Below, piece after piece: positions 43,794 to 51,832 of a stretch of DNA of 58,447 nt (positions within the stretch are counted from its first letter, which is position 1; each line of letters opens with the position of its first letter). Under the pieces are notes generated by a model. The model was given only the letters and a program-made list of their open reading frames with translations, made no database searches and was not told the origin of the DNA. The position numbers were made by a program, and so were the translations under genes. The DNA comes from CAYPHY01 sp964410625 (lineage in GTDB: Bacteria; Chloroflexota; Anaerolineae; Promineifilales; Promineifilaceae), in NCBI GenBank assembly GCA_964410625.1, contig CAYPHY010000033.1, positions 1 to 58,447 on the forward strand, read 5' to 3'.

Positions 43794-44054
43794 ATGAACA
43801 AGTCAAGCGACAGTAAATTGGGAAATGAGGTTTATAAACAAGGCCCCGAATCAGCATTGGAGCGAATGTTGCTGGAAGAGTATTTGGTCGGCCGTGGCTA
43901 CCATCTGGTCGAACTAGACCAACTACCTGAAGAGGAAGTCAGGAAGCTGATGACAGAAGCATCCAGATATGCCTCATTAAAGCTGGCGCAGTTGGAGTCC
44001 ACAGCCCACTTCCGCGAGGAGATTCGCCGGCCGGAAGGTTGGGGAATGGGGTAA
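43794..44054 (+). CDS. Small hypothetical protein heading the hydrogenase operon
   Basis: 86 residues, soluble, acidic and helical: LERMLLEEYLVGRGYHLVEL then LPEEEVRKLMTEASRYASLKLAQLES. AAGGAAACGAGC precedes the ATG. It ends four bases before the NuoJ-like gene, so it is probably part of the operon. I do not recognise it as a known hydrogenase subunit. A role in expression or assembly is possible but inferred only from position. Confidence 0.6.
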   Translation: MNKSSDSKLGNEVYKQGPESALERMLLEEYLVGRGYHLVELDQLPEEEVRKLMTEASRYASLKLAQLESTAHFREEIRRPEGWGMG

Positions 44055-44058
44055 GCCG

Positions 44059-44631
44059 ATGATTGAGACTTTCAGCATCAGTTTGTTGGCAATCGGTACT
44101 TTGCTGTGTGCGATTCAGGCGATTAGGGCGCAACATCTCATTGTCTCCGCATTGTGGTTAGCCGGTGTGAGCGCCCTGCTTGCTGTATTGCTCTTCCTCT
44201 TCGATGCGCCACAGGTGGCAGTGCTGGAGCTAAGCGTTGGTGCGGGGTTGGTAACGGTGCTGTTTGTCTTTGCGATCAGCATCGCCGGGGAATTGACCCG
44301 CGATCTCCCGTCGCTGGTCCCTAAGTCGCTGGCCTGGGTGTTGTGCCTGCTGCTCGTCGGGCTATTGGGGTGGTTGATTCGGCCGATAGCAGCCCCTATT
44401 CCACCGCTACCTCAGACGGAAGCAGATTTTGCCGTTGTGCTGTGGCAGCAACGAGCACTGGACGTAGGGGTACAAATTGCCCTGATGTTTGCTGGCGTCC
44501 TCGGTGTACTAGGGCTACTGGCAGAGGTCGTTGTCGCACCTGTAGCGCGATTTGGTAAATCGCGAGTTGAAGGCCGCGATTTACCAAATCGCGCTACAAC
44601 GGAGGAGGCAGGTGATGTTTTTGCCCACTAA
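44059..44631 (+). CDS. NuoJ/MbhD-like membrane subunit
   Basis: 190 residues, about five membrane helices. LCAIQAIRAQHLIVSALWLAGVSALLAVLLFLF and VAVLELSVGAGLVTVLFVFAISIAGE match the chain-6/DUF4040 core: the pi-bulge-type helix of NuoJ and MbhD that links the redox arm to ion channels. A second half has LALD-type QRALDVGVQIALMFAGVLGVL. Residues about 163-180 are encoded by a 23-base perfect inverted repeat, so the C-terminus (FGKSRVEGRDLPNRATTEE) is repeat-derived. It overlaps the next gene by 17 bases. Confidence 0.75.
   Translation: MIETFSISLLAIGTLLCAIQAIRAQHLIVSALWLAGVSALLAVLLFLFDAPQVAVLELSVGAGLVTVLFVFAISIAGELTRDLPSLVPKSLAWVLCLLLVGLLGWLIRPIAAPIPPLPQTEADFAVVLWQQRALDVGVQIALMFAGVLGVLGLLAEVVVAPVARFGKSRVEGRDLPNRATTEEAGDVFAH
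44542..44597. repeat. 23-bp perfect inverted repeat inside the NuoJ-like gene
   Basis: Arms 44542-44564 and 44575-44597 are exact reverse complements around a ten-base loop, each arm containing GCGATTTGGTAAATCGCG or its complement. A related palindrome lies at 11522-11548. It is in-frame within the last part of the coding sequence, just before the ribosome-binding site of the NuoK-like gene. Confidence 0.9.
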
Positions 44632-44923
44632 GATCGCTGTCTTGATCGTACTAGGCTTGTTGGGCGTTGGCTTCTATGGCCTTCTTGTCACGCGCAACTT
44701 GATCAAGCTTGTGGTTGTGCTGCAAATCCTGGTCAAAGGGGCGTTGTTGGCCTTGGTCTTGGCCGGCCGCATCAACGGACAAATTAACCTGGGGCAAAGC
44801 CTGGCGGTTACGGTGATCGTCGCCGATACCGTTGTGGCCGTCATCGGTCTGGCTTTGGCCGTCCAGGTACAACGGCACTGTGGCACGCTAGATGTAAAAG
44901 CGTTATCTACCTTACGAGGCTAA
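44615..44923 (+). CDS. NuoK/MnhC/MbhG-like membrane subunit
   Basis: About 102 residues with three membrane helices: KIAVLIVLGLLGVGFYGLL, LIKLVVVLQILVKGALLALVLA and LAVTVIVADTVVAVIGLALAV. The size and helix pattern match NuoK and MnhC-type subunits, which form part of the ion path. GGAGGAGG lies upstream of the ATG at 44615 inside the end of the NuoJ-like gene, giving a coupled start. The frame continues 21 codons further upstream through the inverted repeat, which I leave out. Four bases separate it from the NuoL-like gene. Confidence 0.78.
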   Translation: MFLPTKIAVLIVLGLLGVGFYGLLVTRNLIKLVVVLQILVKGALLALVLAGRINGQINLGQSLAVTVIVADTVVAVIGLALAVQVQRHCGTLDVKALSTLRG

Positions 44924-44926
44924 ACG

Positions 44927-46690
44927 ATGAGTAGCTGGCTAGTTTGGTTAACAATAGGGCTGCCCTGGTTGGGGGCGTTGGCTGTCTGGTTGGTAGGGGA
45001 AGCTTTACCAGAAGAGAAACGGCCGCCAACCCTCCACATCCTGGCGATCCTTAGCTCCGTAGCGGCCGGGATGGCCGCGTTGGCCTTGCTGCCGCTGGCG
45101 AGCGACACGGCCGTCATCGCCATTCCCTTCGGCGAACCCTTTGGCACGCTGACCTTCGTCCCTGACGGTCTCGGCGTCTTCCTCGCTGCGGTGGCCACGG
45201 TCATCGGCAGCCTGGCAGTCATTTTCTCCGTCGCCTATATGGGCAACCATCCGCAGCTCGGCCGCTACTACACCCTCGTCTTGCTTTTTATCGGTGCAAT
45301 GGCCGGGTTGGTGCTGACGGGCAGCCTCTTTTTCCTCTTCATCTTTTGGGAGATCACCGCCCTCTGCTCTTACGCATTGATCTCCTTTGACAACGACAAT
45401 CCGGCGGCCGTTGCCGGAGGTATGAAGGCGTTGGTCATCACCCAATTGGGTGGTTTGGGGCTGTTGGTGCTGGCACTGATGGCTTACGCCTACAGCGGCA
45501 GTTACCAGATCAATGATTTTCTGGCGGCCGCGCCGGAACTGCCACGCACGGTTCTCAGCATCATGGCCTTTGGGGCGTTGGCGGCGGCGGCGGCGAAGTC
45601 GGCGCAACTACCCTTCCACACCTGGCTGCCCGCGGCGATGGAGGCTCCCACGCCGATCAGCGCCCTGATCCATGCCGCAACGATGGTCAATGCCGGTATT
45701 TACCTGTTGGCGCGGCTCTTTCCGGCGTTTGCCGCTGTGCCGGGCTGGATGGCGGCCGTGGCCGTCGTCGGTCTGCTCTCCGCGCTGTTGGCAGCAGTGA
45801 TGGCACTGACGGCCAACGATCTGAAGCGCGTCCTGGCTTATTCGACAATCAGCCAGCTAGGGTACATGGTGGCGGCCGTCGGCAGCGGGGCGCTCTTTGC
45901 CAGCCAGTTCCATTTGTTGAGCCACGCACTCTTTAAGGCGTTGCTCTTTCTCGCCGCCGGGGCGGTGATCCACACCATCGGCACGCGCGATTTGCGGCAG
46001 ATGGGCGGGCTGGGACGGACGATGCCTTTTGTGCGCAACGTATTCCTTGTTGGGGCGCTCGCCCTCGCCGGACTGCCGCCGTTGAACGGCTTTTGGAGTA
46101 AGGAGCTACTGTTAGAAGAGGTAGCGGCCGGTGGCTGGTGGTGGCTGGTGGCCGGGTTGTTGCTCGGCGCGGGGCTGACGGCCGCCTATACGCTGCGCCT
46201 TGTCTGGCTTGTCTTTTACGGCCAGCCTCGCCAGAGCCATGAAGCCCCCGCCACACCGTTGGCGATGCGTTGGCCGCTGGCGTTACTGGCAACCGGCGCG
46301 GCCGTCTCCTGGCTGCTGGCCGGGCCGTTTGGAACATTGCTAAGCGAAACATTGCCAGCCCACGGCCTGCACGCCCCTTCGACGGCCGGACTGATTATCG
46401 AGATTCTCACTGCACCCCTGACCTACGTTGCGCTGCTAATGATTGCCGCCGGACTGCTGGCCTGGTGGGAGCGTGGGAAATTGGCGAATATCACCCAACG
46501 GCTGAAGTGGCTGGGCGAGACGGCCGTTGCAGGCTTTGGTTTTGAGCACGTCAATGAGTGGATTGTCAGCGGTACGCAGCAGGCGGCCGCTCAATTACAG
46601 CGCACCCAAACCGGCCAACTGAACTGGAATCTCGTCGGCCTCATTGGGGCGTTGGTGATGGTGTTGCTCTTATTGGCGATTGTTTTTTGA
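44927..46690 (+). CDS. NuoL-like antiporter subunit of group 4 hydrogenase
   Basis: 587 residues, about fifteen membrane helices, proton-translocating quinone/antiporter-like family. Diagnostic segments are GSLFFLFIFWEITALCSYALI, the channel helix AAAKSAQLPFHTWLPAAMEAPTPISALIHAATMVNAG, and NDLKRVLAYSTISQLGYMV followed by FHLLSHALFKALLFLAAGAVIHT. These contain the Lys and His residues of the proton path. The C-terminal tail (NLVGLIGALVMVLLLLAIV) ends in a final helix, without the long NuoL lateral helix being obvious. It follows the NuoK-like gene by three bases. Confidence 0.9.
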   Translation: MSSWLVWLTIGLPWLGALAVWLVGEALPEEKRPPTLHILAILSSVAAGMAALALLPLASDTAVIAIPFGEPFGTLTFVPDGLGVFLAAVATVIGSLAVIFSVAYMGNHPQLGRYYTLVLLFIGAMAGLVLTGSLFFLFIFWEITALCSYALISFDNDNPAAVAGGMKALVITQLGGLGLLVLALMAYAYSGSYQINDFLAAAPELPRTVLSIMAFGALAAAAAKSAQLPFHTWLPAAMEAPTPISALIHAATMVNAGIYLLARLFPAFAAVPGWMAAVAVVGLLSALLAAVMALTANDLKRVLAYSTISQLGYMVAAVGSGALFASQFHLLSHALFKALLFLAAGAVIHTIGTRDLRQMGGLGRTMPFVRNVFLVGALALAGLPPLNGFWSKELLLEEVAAGGWWWLVAGLLLGAGLTAAYTLRLVWLVFYGQPRQSHEAPATPLAMRWPLALLATGAAVSWLLAGPFGTLLSETLPAHGLHAPSTAGLIIEILTAPLTYVALLMIAAGLLAWWERGKLANITQRLKWLGETAVAGFGFEHVNEWIVSGTQQAAAQLQRTQTGQLNWNLVGLIGALVMVLLLLAIVF

Positions 46691-46701
46691 CAGGATTTGA
46701 T

Positions 46702-46763
46702 AGAAACCGGGTTTCTTAGCTTTTACTAGAGGAGCCTGTTTGATACGAAGAAACCCGGTTTCT
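46702..46763. repeat. GAAACCCGGTTTC two-arm palindromic element, copy 3
   Basis: AGAAACCGGGTTTCT (46702-46716), then TTAGCTTTTACTAGA, then AGAAACCCGGTTTCT (46749-46763). It sits in the only sizeable gap (96 bases) among the hydrogenase membrane-subunit genes. Confidence 0.9.
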
Positions 46764-46786
46764 AAAGATTTCGCGGAGTCTATAAG

Positions 46787-48277
46787 ATGGCGATAAATGC
46801 GCCGGTTTTGTTAATCACTTTGCCATTAGTGGCGACGCCGCTGGTCTATCTGCTCGGCCGTCTGGCTTACCGGCAGGGCAACAACAGGCGAGTGGCAGGT
46901 GTGGCAGCCTTGTTGGTGCTGCTCTCGCTCATCTGGCCGCTGGTGGAAACGGGGGCGGCCGTGGTTCACGATGGGTCGCTGACCCTGCCCATCGGCGCGA
47001 TAGCGCTGCGGGTGGATGGCTTAAGCTTGCTGTTGGCGGCCGTCGTCCTGACGCTGAGCACCCTGGTGACATTCTACTCCCTGGCGTACATGAAAGAGGA
47101 AAGCGGGGAAGAGAAGTATTACGCGCTGATTTTGGCGATGGCCGGGATGATGATCGGGCTTGGCTGCGCCAGCGACCTGTTTAACCTCTGGCTATGGTTT
47201 GAAGGGATGGCGATTGCCTCTTACTTGCTGGTGGCGTTCTACCGTGAACGGCCGTCCGCGCTCGAGGCTGGTGTGAAGTATCTGGCGCAAAGCGCGGCCG
47301 GCTCGGTGCTGGTTTTGCTGGCAATCGCCCTCGTATTTGGCGCAACGGGGCGGCTTGAGTTGAGCGGTGTGCAGGCGGCCGCGCCGGACACATGGATCGT
47401 GCTGGTGGCGGCGGCGCTTTTCACCATCGGCTTTGGCGTGAAGGTCGCCCTTGTCCCCCTGCATACCTGGCTCCCCGACGCCCATAGCCAGGCCCCTAGC
47501 GGCATCAGTGCGTTGTTATCAGGTGTTGTGATCGAGGCCGGGTTGGTCGCCCTGCTGCGGGCGTTGACTGCTCTGGCCGGTGTCGCGCTTTCCTGGAGCG
47601 TGCTGTTGTTGCTCTTTGGCGCGTTGAACATGCTGGTTGGCAACCTGATGGCCTTGCGCCAGCAACAGGTGAAGCGGATGCTGGCCTATTCCAGTCTCAG
47701 CCACATAGGGTATATCCTCCTCGGCCTCGGCGTCGCTCTCTATGCCGGGGAAACGGCCGGGGCGCAAGGGGGGCTGTTCCACTTTCTCAATCATGGGCTG
47801 ATGAAGGGGCTGGCCTTTCTGGCGGCCGGGGCATTCCTCTATGTCGTGAGTGATTCGGGCCATAGCCTGACTACTAACGATCTGGCAGGGGCCGCGCGGC
47901 GTTATCCACTGGCAGCACTCGCCCTCAGTCTGGCGGTGTTGGGGCTGGCAGGGTTGCCGCCGTTGGCCGGTTTTATGTCGAAGTGGCAGATTTTCGTCGC
48001 CGGATTCGCCACCCACAATATCCTGATCATCAGTGTGGTCTTGTTTGCCGCGCTGAACAGCGTCTTGTCACTGGGCTACTATGCCCCGTTGGTCAATGTG
48101 GTTTATCGGCGCGAGCCTTCGGCCGCTGTGCGCCAGGGACGACCGATGCCCGCGAGTATGCTTTTGCCATTGCTATTGCTGGCGGCGGCCGTGGTCCTGC
48201 TCGGTGTTTGGCCGGTGGCGGCCGAGCCATTGACGCGAACGGCGGCGGAAGCCATCATGTCTGCGTTTGGAGGCTAA
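46787..48277 (+). CDS. NuoM/NuoN-like antiporter subunit of group 4 hydrogenase
   Basis: 496 residues with about fourteen membrane helices. LVTFYSLAYMKEESGEEKYY, NLWLWFEGMAIASYLLV, KVALVPLHTWLPDAHSQAPSGISALLSGVVIEAG and QVKRMLAYSSLSHIGYILLGL are the antiporter-family motifs with the conserved Glu, Lys and His of the ion channel. FLNHGLMKGLAFLAAGAFLYV is the last signature helix. It is the second ion-pumping unit of the complex beside the NuoL-like protein. A GAAACCCGG palindrome separates it from the gene upstream; the next gene starts two bases after its stop. Confidence 0.9.
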   Translation: MAINAPVLLITLPLVATPLVYLLGRLAYRQGNNRRVAGVAALLVLLSLIWPLVETGAAVVHDGSLTLPIGAIALRVDGLSLLLAAVVLTLSTLVTFYSLAYMKEESGEEKYYALILAMAGMMIGLGCASDLFNLWLWFEGMAIASYLLVAFYRERPSALEAGVKYLAQSAAGSVLVLLAIALVFGATGRLELSGVQAAAPDTWIVLVAAALFTIGFGVKVALVPLHTWLPDAHSQAPSGISALLSGVVIEAGLVALLRALTALAGVALSWSVLLLLFGALNMLVGNLMALRQQQVKRMLAYSSLSHIGYILLGLGVALYAGETAGAQGGLFHFLNHGLMKGLAFLAAGAFLYVVSDSGHSLTTNDLAGAARRYPLAALALSLAVLGLAGLPPLAGFMSKWQIFVAGFATHNILIISVVLFAALNSVLSLGYYAPLVNVVYRREPSAAVRQGRPMPASMLLPLLLLAAAVVLLGVWPVAAEPLTRTAAEAIMSAFGG

Positions 48278-48279
48278 TC

Positions 48280-48603
48280 ATGGAGTTTGTGTTAGCACCA
48301 CCTGTGGCCTTTTTAATCTATCTGTTACTGGTTGGAATTCTCAGCGGCCTGGGGCGACTGTTAGCCAATGGCGGCGAACCGGCGGCCGAACAATCGCCGG
48401 AAAAGACCAGCACCTATGCCAGTGGCGAGGCGGCCCCGCTGTGGCGGGCTGCGCCGGGGTATCGGCCGTTTTTTGTGATCGCCCTCTTTTTTGCCGTGTT
48501 GCATCTGGGCGTGCTAATGCTTGGCAGCAGCGACTTCGCCCCGGCCAGCCTGGGCTATCTGGTTGGTCTGCTGCTGACCCTGGTGGCCTTAATTCTAGGA
48601 TAG
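48280..48603 (+). CDS. NuoA-like three-helix membrane subunit
   Basis: 107 residues. Helix 1 FLIYLLLVGILSGLGRLLA, a loop EKTSTYASGEAAPLWRAAPG, helix 2 YRPFFVIALFFAVLHLGVLML and helix 3 LGYLVGLLLTLVALIL. The layout copies NuoA/NDH-3, whose loop normally reads YECGxxP and is followed by an aromatic-rich second helix; here YASGEAAP replaces the Cys-bearing motif. I call it NuoA-like rather than NuoA. GGAGG lies six bases before the ATG, overlapping the stop of the preceding gene. A frame continuing upstream inside that gene is not used. Confidence 0.7.
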   Translation: MEFVLAPPVAFLIYLLLVGILSGLGRLLANGGEPAAEQSPEKTSTYASGEAAPLWRAAPGYRPFFVIALFFAVLHLGVLMLGSSDFAPASLGYLVGLLLTLVALILG

Positions 48604-48608
48604 GAAAG

Positions 48609-48676
48609 CTCACGCAAAGTGAACAAAGGTGAAGGAACGCCAAGCCGCTAAGAAAGAGTTTGCGTCCTTGCGTGAG
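48609..48676. repeat. CTCACGCAA/TTGCGTGAG element supplying a ribosome-binding site
   Basis: CTCACGCAA (48609-48617) is answered by TTGCGTGAG (48668-48676). The right arm continues as GAGG (48674-48677) four bases before the ATG of the hydrogenase small subunit. Confidence 0.75.
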
Positions 48677-48681
48677 GCACT

Positions 48682-49161
48682 ATGAAGGAAGTAGTGATGG
48701 CAACGAAATTACAAGAGACGTGGCAGGGGATCATGGACAAGGTGACGACCTGGGCGCGGGTCAACTCCCCCTGGGCGATCCACTATAACAGCGGCTCCTG
48801 CAACGGCTGTGACATTGAGATTTTGGCGACGCTGACCCCACGCTATGACCTAGAGCGGTTTGGCGTCAAGCTACAAGGTAGCCCACGCCACGCCGACATT
48901 CTGCTTTGCACCGGGCCGGTGACACGCCAATCACGCGACCGGTTGTTGCGGATTTATGAGCAAATGCCGGAGCCAAAATACGTGGTCGCGGTCGGGTCAT
49001 GTGCGCTCTCCGGCGGTGTATTCGAGGGATGTTATAACTGCCTTGGCGGGATTGAAAACGTTCTACCAGTGGATATGTATATTCCTGGCTGCCCCCCTCG
49101 GCCGGAAGCGATTATTTATGGGTTGGTGCAGTTGTTGAGGACAATGAACAATGAACAATGA
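48682..49161 (+). CDS. hycG: Group 4 [NiFe]-hydrogenase small subunit (NuoB/HycG-like)
   Basis: 159 residues. The proximal [4Fe-4S] ligands are all present: CNGCDIEI, CTGPVTRQ, VGSCALSGGVFEGCYN and PGCPPRPEAI. The protein is short, as in Ech/Hyc/NuoB types, with no twin-arginine leader. It carries electrons between the ferredoxin subunit and the nickel site. The last residues (MNNEQ) and the stop come from the AATGAACA repeat, inside which the large-subunit gene also begins, overlapping by 11 bases. ATG 48682 is used; ATG 48697 is possible. Confidence 0.92.
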   Translation: MKEVVMATKLQETWQGIMDKVTTWARVNSPWAIHYNSGSCNGCDIEILATLTPRYDLERFGVKLQGSPRHADILLCTGPVTRQSRDRLLRIYEQMPEPKYVVAVGSCALSGGVFEGCYNCLGGIENVLPVDMYIPGCPPRPEAIIYGLVQLLRTMNNEQ

Positions 49162-49240
49162 GACAGTGAACAATGGGGCTATGGACAATGGGGCTATGGA
49201 CGATGGGGGTATGGACGATGGGCGGGGATGGGCGGCGCTT
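49141..49240. repeat. AATGAACA/ATGGACAATGGGG repeat across the small/large-subunit junction
   Basis: The run begins with AATGAACA copies identical to the window ends and continues as GGGGCTATGGACAATGG and GACGATGGGGGTATGGACG units. It encodes the C-terminus of the small subunit and, in another frame, the N-terminus of the large subunit. Confidence 0.85.
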
Positions 49241-50857
49241 TGGGCGGAACGGGTGGAAAGACCGGACGATAATCGCCTGGATGTGGTGGTGAAAGCGGAG
49301 AATTTGGTGGCGGCCGTCGAATCGTTGCGCGATGCCCAATCGGGCTACCTGGCGGCCATTACCGGCATGGATTATGGGCTGGAAGCGGGGCAGATGGAGG
49401 TGCTGTACCACTTTTGTGAAGGTGCAACGGTGACAACCCTGCGGGTCGAGTTACCCCGCGATACGCCTGCTATCCCTTCGATTTGCTCCATCCTTCCGGC
49501 CGCCAGTGTCCATGAGCGCGAACTGATGGAGATGTTTGGCATTGAGGTTGTCGGCACACCCAACCGCGATCATCTTTTCTTGCCCGACGATTGGCCGGAA
49601 GGCCACTACCCCCTGCGCAAGGATTTTGTCTCTTCCGAGGCGGCGCGGAGAGAGGAAACAAAGCCCGCAAGTAGCGACGATGGCGAGACAGAACGCTTCA
49701 TTGTCCCCATCGGCCCCCAGCATCCGGCGCTGAAGGAACCGGCCCATTTTGAGTTTGCTGTGGACGGGGAAGTGGTCAGGGACGCGGCCGTGCGCCTCGG
49801 CTATGTCCATCGCGGCATTGAAAAGGCGGCCGAGGAGCGCACCTGGACACAAAATGTCTACCTGTTGGAACGCATTTGCGGCATCTGCTCCCATGTGCAT
49901 ACGGCCGCTTTCTGCAACGGCGTGGAACAACTGGCCGGCGTGGAAGCGCCACCCCGCGCCCAGGCTATCCGTGAATTGGTCGCCGGGATCGAACGCTTCC
50001 ACAGCCACCTGCTCTGGTTTGGCGTGGCGGCACACGAAGCGGGGTTTGACACGCTGTTCATGTATACCTGGCGCGACCGGGAAACGATCATGGACCTGGT
50101 GGATGAACTGACCGGCAATCGCGTCAACTACTCGATAAACGTCCTCGGTGGGGTGAAGTACGATATAACCCCGCAGCAGATGGCGAAGGTGCGCGAGGGA
50201 TTGGATTTCCTCGACGGCCGTGTGCGCCACTACCTGGACATTATCCACAACGACCTGGTTTTTTCCCGCCGCACGCGCGGCATTGGCACGATGACCCTGG
50301 CCGAAGCGACGAATCTGGGCGCATTGGGGCCGACTGCCCGCGCTTCGGGAGTGGCGCGTGATGTGCGTGTTGATGCCCCTTACTCCGCTTATCACGACTT
50401 CCCGGTGAGTATCACGCTGGAAACGGCCGGGGATTTGGAAGCGCGGTTCGTCGTGCGGATGCGCGAGTTGTTGGAAACAAGCCGTCACATCCGCCAACTG
50501 CTGGACAGTTTGCCGGAAGGGGAGTTGACCACTCGAATGCCGCGCCGTATTCAGGCGGGAGAGGTGATCAGCCGTGTGGAAGCGCCGCGCGGCGAACTGT
50601 TTTATTACATCAAGAGCAACGGGACGGACAAGCCGGAACGGATCAAAATCCGCACCCCGACCCTGTGTAATATGGCGACCGTGACCAGCCTGGCCGTCGG
50701 CCATCAGTTGGCCGACATGCCCATGCTGCTGGTCGGGGTAGACCCGTGCTTCTCTTGTAATGATCGCGGCGTGCTGCTCAAGCCGGTTGGCAACGGGGAC
50801 GAGCGCATTTGGACCTGGGAGCAGCTACGCGAATACGGAATTGAGTATTACCGATGA
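49151..50857 (+). CDS. hycE: Group 4 [NiFe]-hydrogenase large subunit, NuoC-NuoD fusion (HycE-like)
   Basis: 568 residues, the same size as HycE. Residues about 25-170 are a NuoC-like domain (AAITGMDYGLEAGQMEVLYHF, EREVMEMFG-type HERELMEMFGIEVVGTP, HYPLRKDF). Residues about 185-568 are the NuoD-like catalytic domain. Both nickel-binding motifs are kept: ERICGICSHVHTAAFCNG (L1) and VDPCFSCNDR (L2), so it is a real hydrogenase and not a Nuo subunit. About 26 residues follow the L2 arginine, consistent with C-terminal processing by the endopeptidase encoded downstream. The N-terminal MNNETVNNGAMDNGAMDDG is repeat-derived. Confidence 0.93.
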   Translation: MNNETVNNGAMDNGAMDDGGMDDGRGWAALWAERVERPDDNRLDVVVKAENLVAAVESLRDAQSGYLAAITGMDYGLEAGQMEVLYHFCEGATVTTLRVELPRDTPAIPSICSILPAASVHERELMEMFGIEVVGTPNRDHLFLPDDWPEGHYPLRKDFVSSEAARREETKPASSDDGETERFIVPIGPQHPALKEPAHFEFAVDGEVVRDAAVRLGYVHRGIEKAAEERTWTQNVYLLERICGICSHVHTAAFCNGVEQLAGVEAPPRAQAIRELVAGIERFHSHLLWFGVAAHEAGFDTLFMYTWRDRETIMDLVDELTGNRVNYSINVLGGVKYDITPQQMAKVREGLDFLDGRVRHYLDIIHNDLVFSRRTRGIGTMTLAEATNLGALGPTARASGVARDVRVDAPYSAYHDFPVSITLETAGDLEARFVVRMRELLETSRHIRQLLDSLPEGELTTRMPRRIQAGEVISRVEAPRGELFYYIKSNGTDKPERIKIRTPTLCNMATVTSLAVGHQLADMPMLLVGVDPCFSCNDRGVLLKPVGNGDERIWTWEQLREYGIEYYR

Positions 50858-51774
50858 ACAGCTTACTTAGTCTGGCGACGATTTTGTTTTTCCCCGGCGG
50901 CCTCTTTCTGTTGCTAAATGGGCTGGCCTATGAGTGGCTGGATCGCAAGTTGCTGGCCCGCTTACAAAACCGGATTGGGCCGCGTTGGTTCCAGCCAGTG
51001 GCCGATGTGGTGAAGATGCTGGCGAAAGAGGAGATCATCCCTCAGGGTGTTCATCGCGGCCTGTTTGTGCTGCTGCCGATTGTCGCCCTGGCCGGGCCGC
51101 TGACGGCCGCCCTCTATGTCCCTATCGCCGGTTTGCCGCCCGCACACAGCTTTCGCGGCGACCTGATCGTTGCCATTTACCTGCTCAGCTTGCTAACGCT
51201 TTGCATGGGGCTGGCGGGGGCGAACACCCGCAACCGCTTCTCGTTGGTGGGGGCAACGCGCACCCTGACGCAGTTGTTTGCTTATGAAGCCCCATTCCTG
51301 CTGGCGTTGCTTGGCCCGGCGTTAGTGGCCGGTAGCTGGCAAATCAGCGAGATCGCGGCGTATGCCAACGGCCGTTGGCTGCTGCTCACCCAACCCATCG
51401 GCTTTGTTGTCGCCCTGATCGGGCTGATGGGCAAGCTGGAGTTGCCGCCGTTTGACGCGCCGGAGGCGGAGACGGAGATTGTGGCCGGGGCGATGACGGA
51501 GTATAGCGGCCGAGGGCTTGCCCTCTTCCACCTGGGCAAAGTGGTCGAACTGGTGATTGGCCTGACGCTGGTAGCCACCTTTTATCTGGGTGGCGTTGGC
51601 ACGCCGCTGGCCTATCTGCTGAAAACGCTGGCCTTGTTGTTGGGGTTGGCTTTTGTGCAATCGCTGATGACGCGCCTGCGGATTGACCAGACAGTAGGGA
51701 TGTGGTGGCGGTATGGGGTGTTGTTGGTGTTGGGGCAGTGGTTGGTTTTGATTGTTGGGCGGTTGGTGGGGTGA
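50854..51774 (+). CDS. hycD: NuoH/HycD-like membrane subunit
   Basis: 306 residues, about eight membrane helices. LARLQNRIGPRWFQPVADVVKMLAKEEIIP is the signature loop of the NuoH/HycD family; further motifs are GATRTLTQLFAYEAPFLLALL and the acidic LPPFDAPEAETEIVAGAMTEYSG segment, which lies at the redox/membrane interface. It anchors the hydrogenase module to the membrane arm. The ATG overlaps the stop of the large subunit (ATGA), pointing to coupled translation. Confidence 0.93.
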   Translation: MNSLLSLATILFFPGGLFLLLNGLAYEWLDRKLLARLQNRIGPRWFQPVADVVKMLAKEEIIPQGVHRGLFVLLPIVALAGPLTAALYVPIAGLPPAHSFRGDLIVAIYLLSLLTLCMGLAGANTRNRFSLVGATRTLTQLFAYEAPFLLALLGPALVAGSWQISEIAAYANGRWLLLTQPIGFVVALIGLMGKLELPPFDAPEAETEIVAGAMTEYSGRGLALFHLGKVVELVIGLTLVATFYLGGVGTPLAYLLKTLALLLGLAFVQSLMTRLRIDQTVGMWWRYGVLLVLGQWLVLIVGRLVG

Positions 51775-51776
51775 AG

Positions 51777-51826
51777 TGGAGATTGGAGATTAGAGACTGG
51801 GAGACTAAGAGAGTAAGAGATTGGGT
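51777..51826. repeat. GAGATTGGAGATTAGAGACTGG purine-rich arm
   Basis: Purine-rich run of GGAGATTAGAGAC words, similar to the left arm at 11597-11640 and to 20919-20950, in the gap between the NuoH-like and ferredoxin genes. No pyrimidine-rich partner arm is present. Confidence 0.6.
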
Positions 51827-51832
51827 GTAACG

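Noticed and set aside
43603..43857. 84-residue minus-strand and 66-residue plus-strand frames
   Set aside because: Composition unlike a protein, no ribosome-binding site, and the minus frame overlaps the start of the hydrogenase operon.
49151..50857. Subunits C/D of respiratory complex I
   Set aside because: Both nickel-binding CxxC motifs are kept and an endopeptidase and hyp genes follow, so it is a hydrogenase large subunit.
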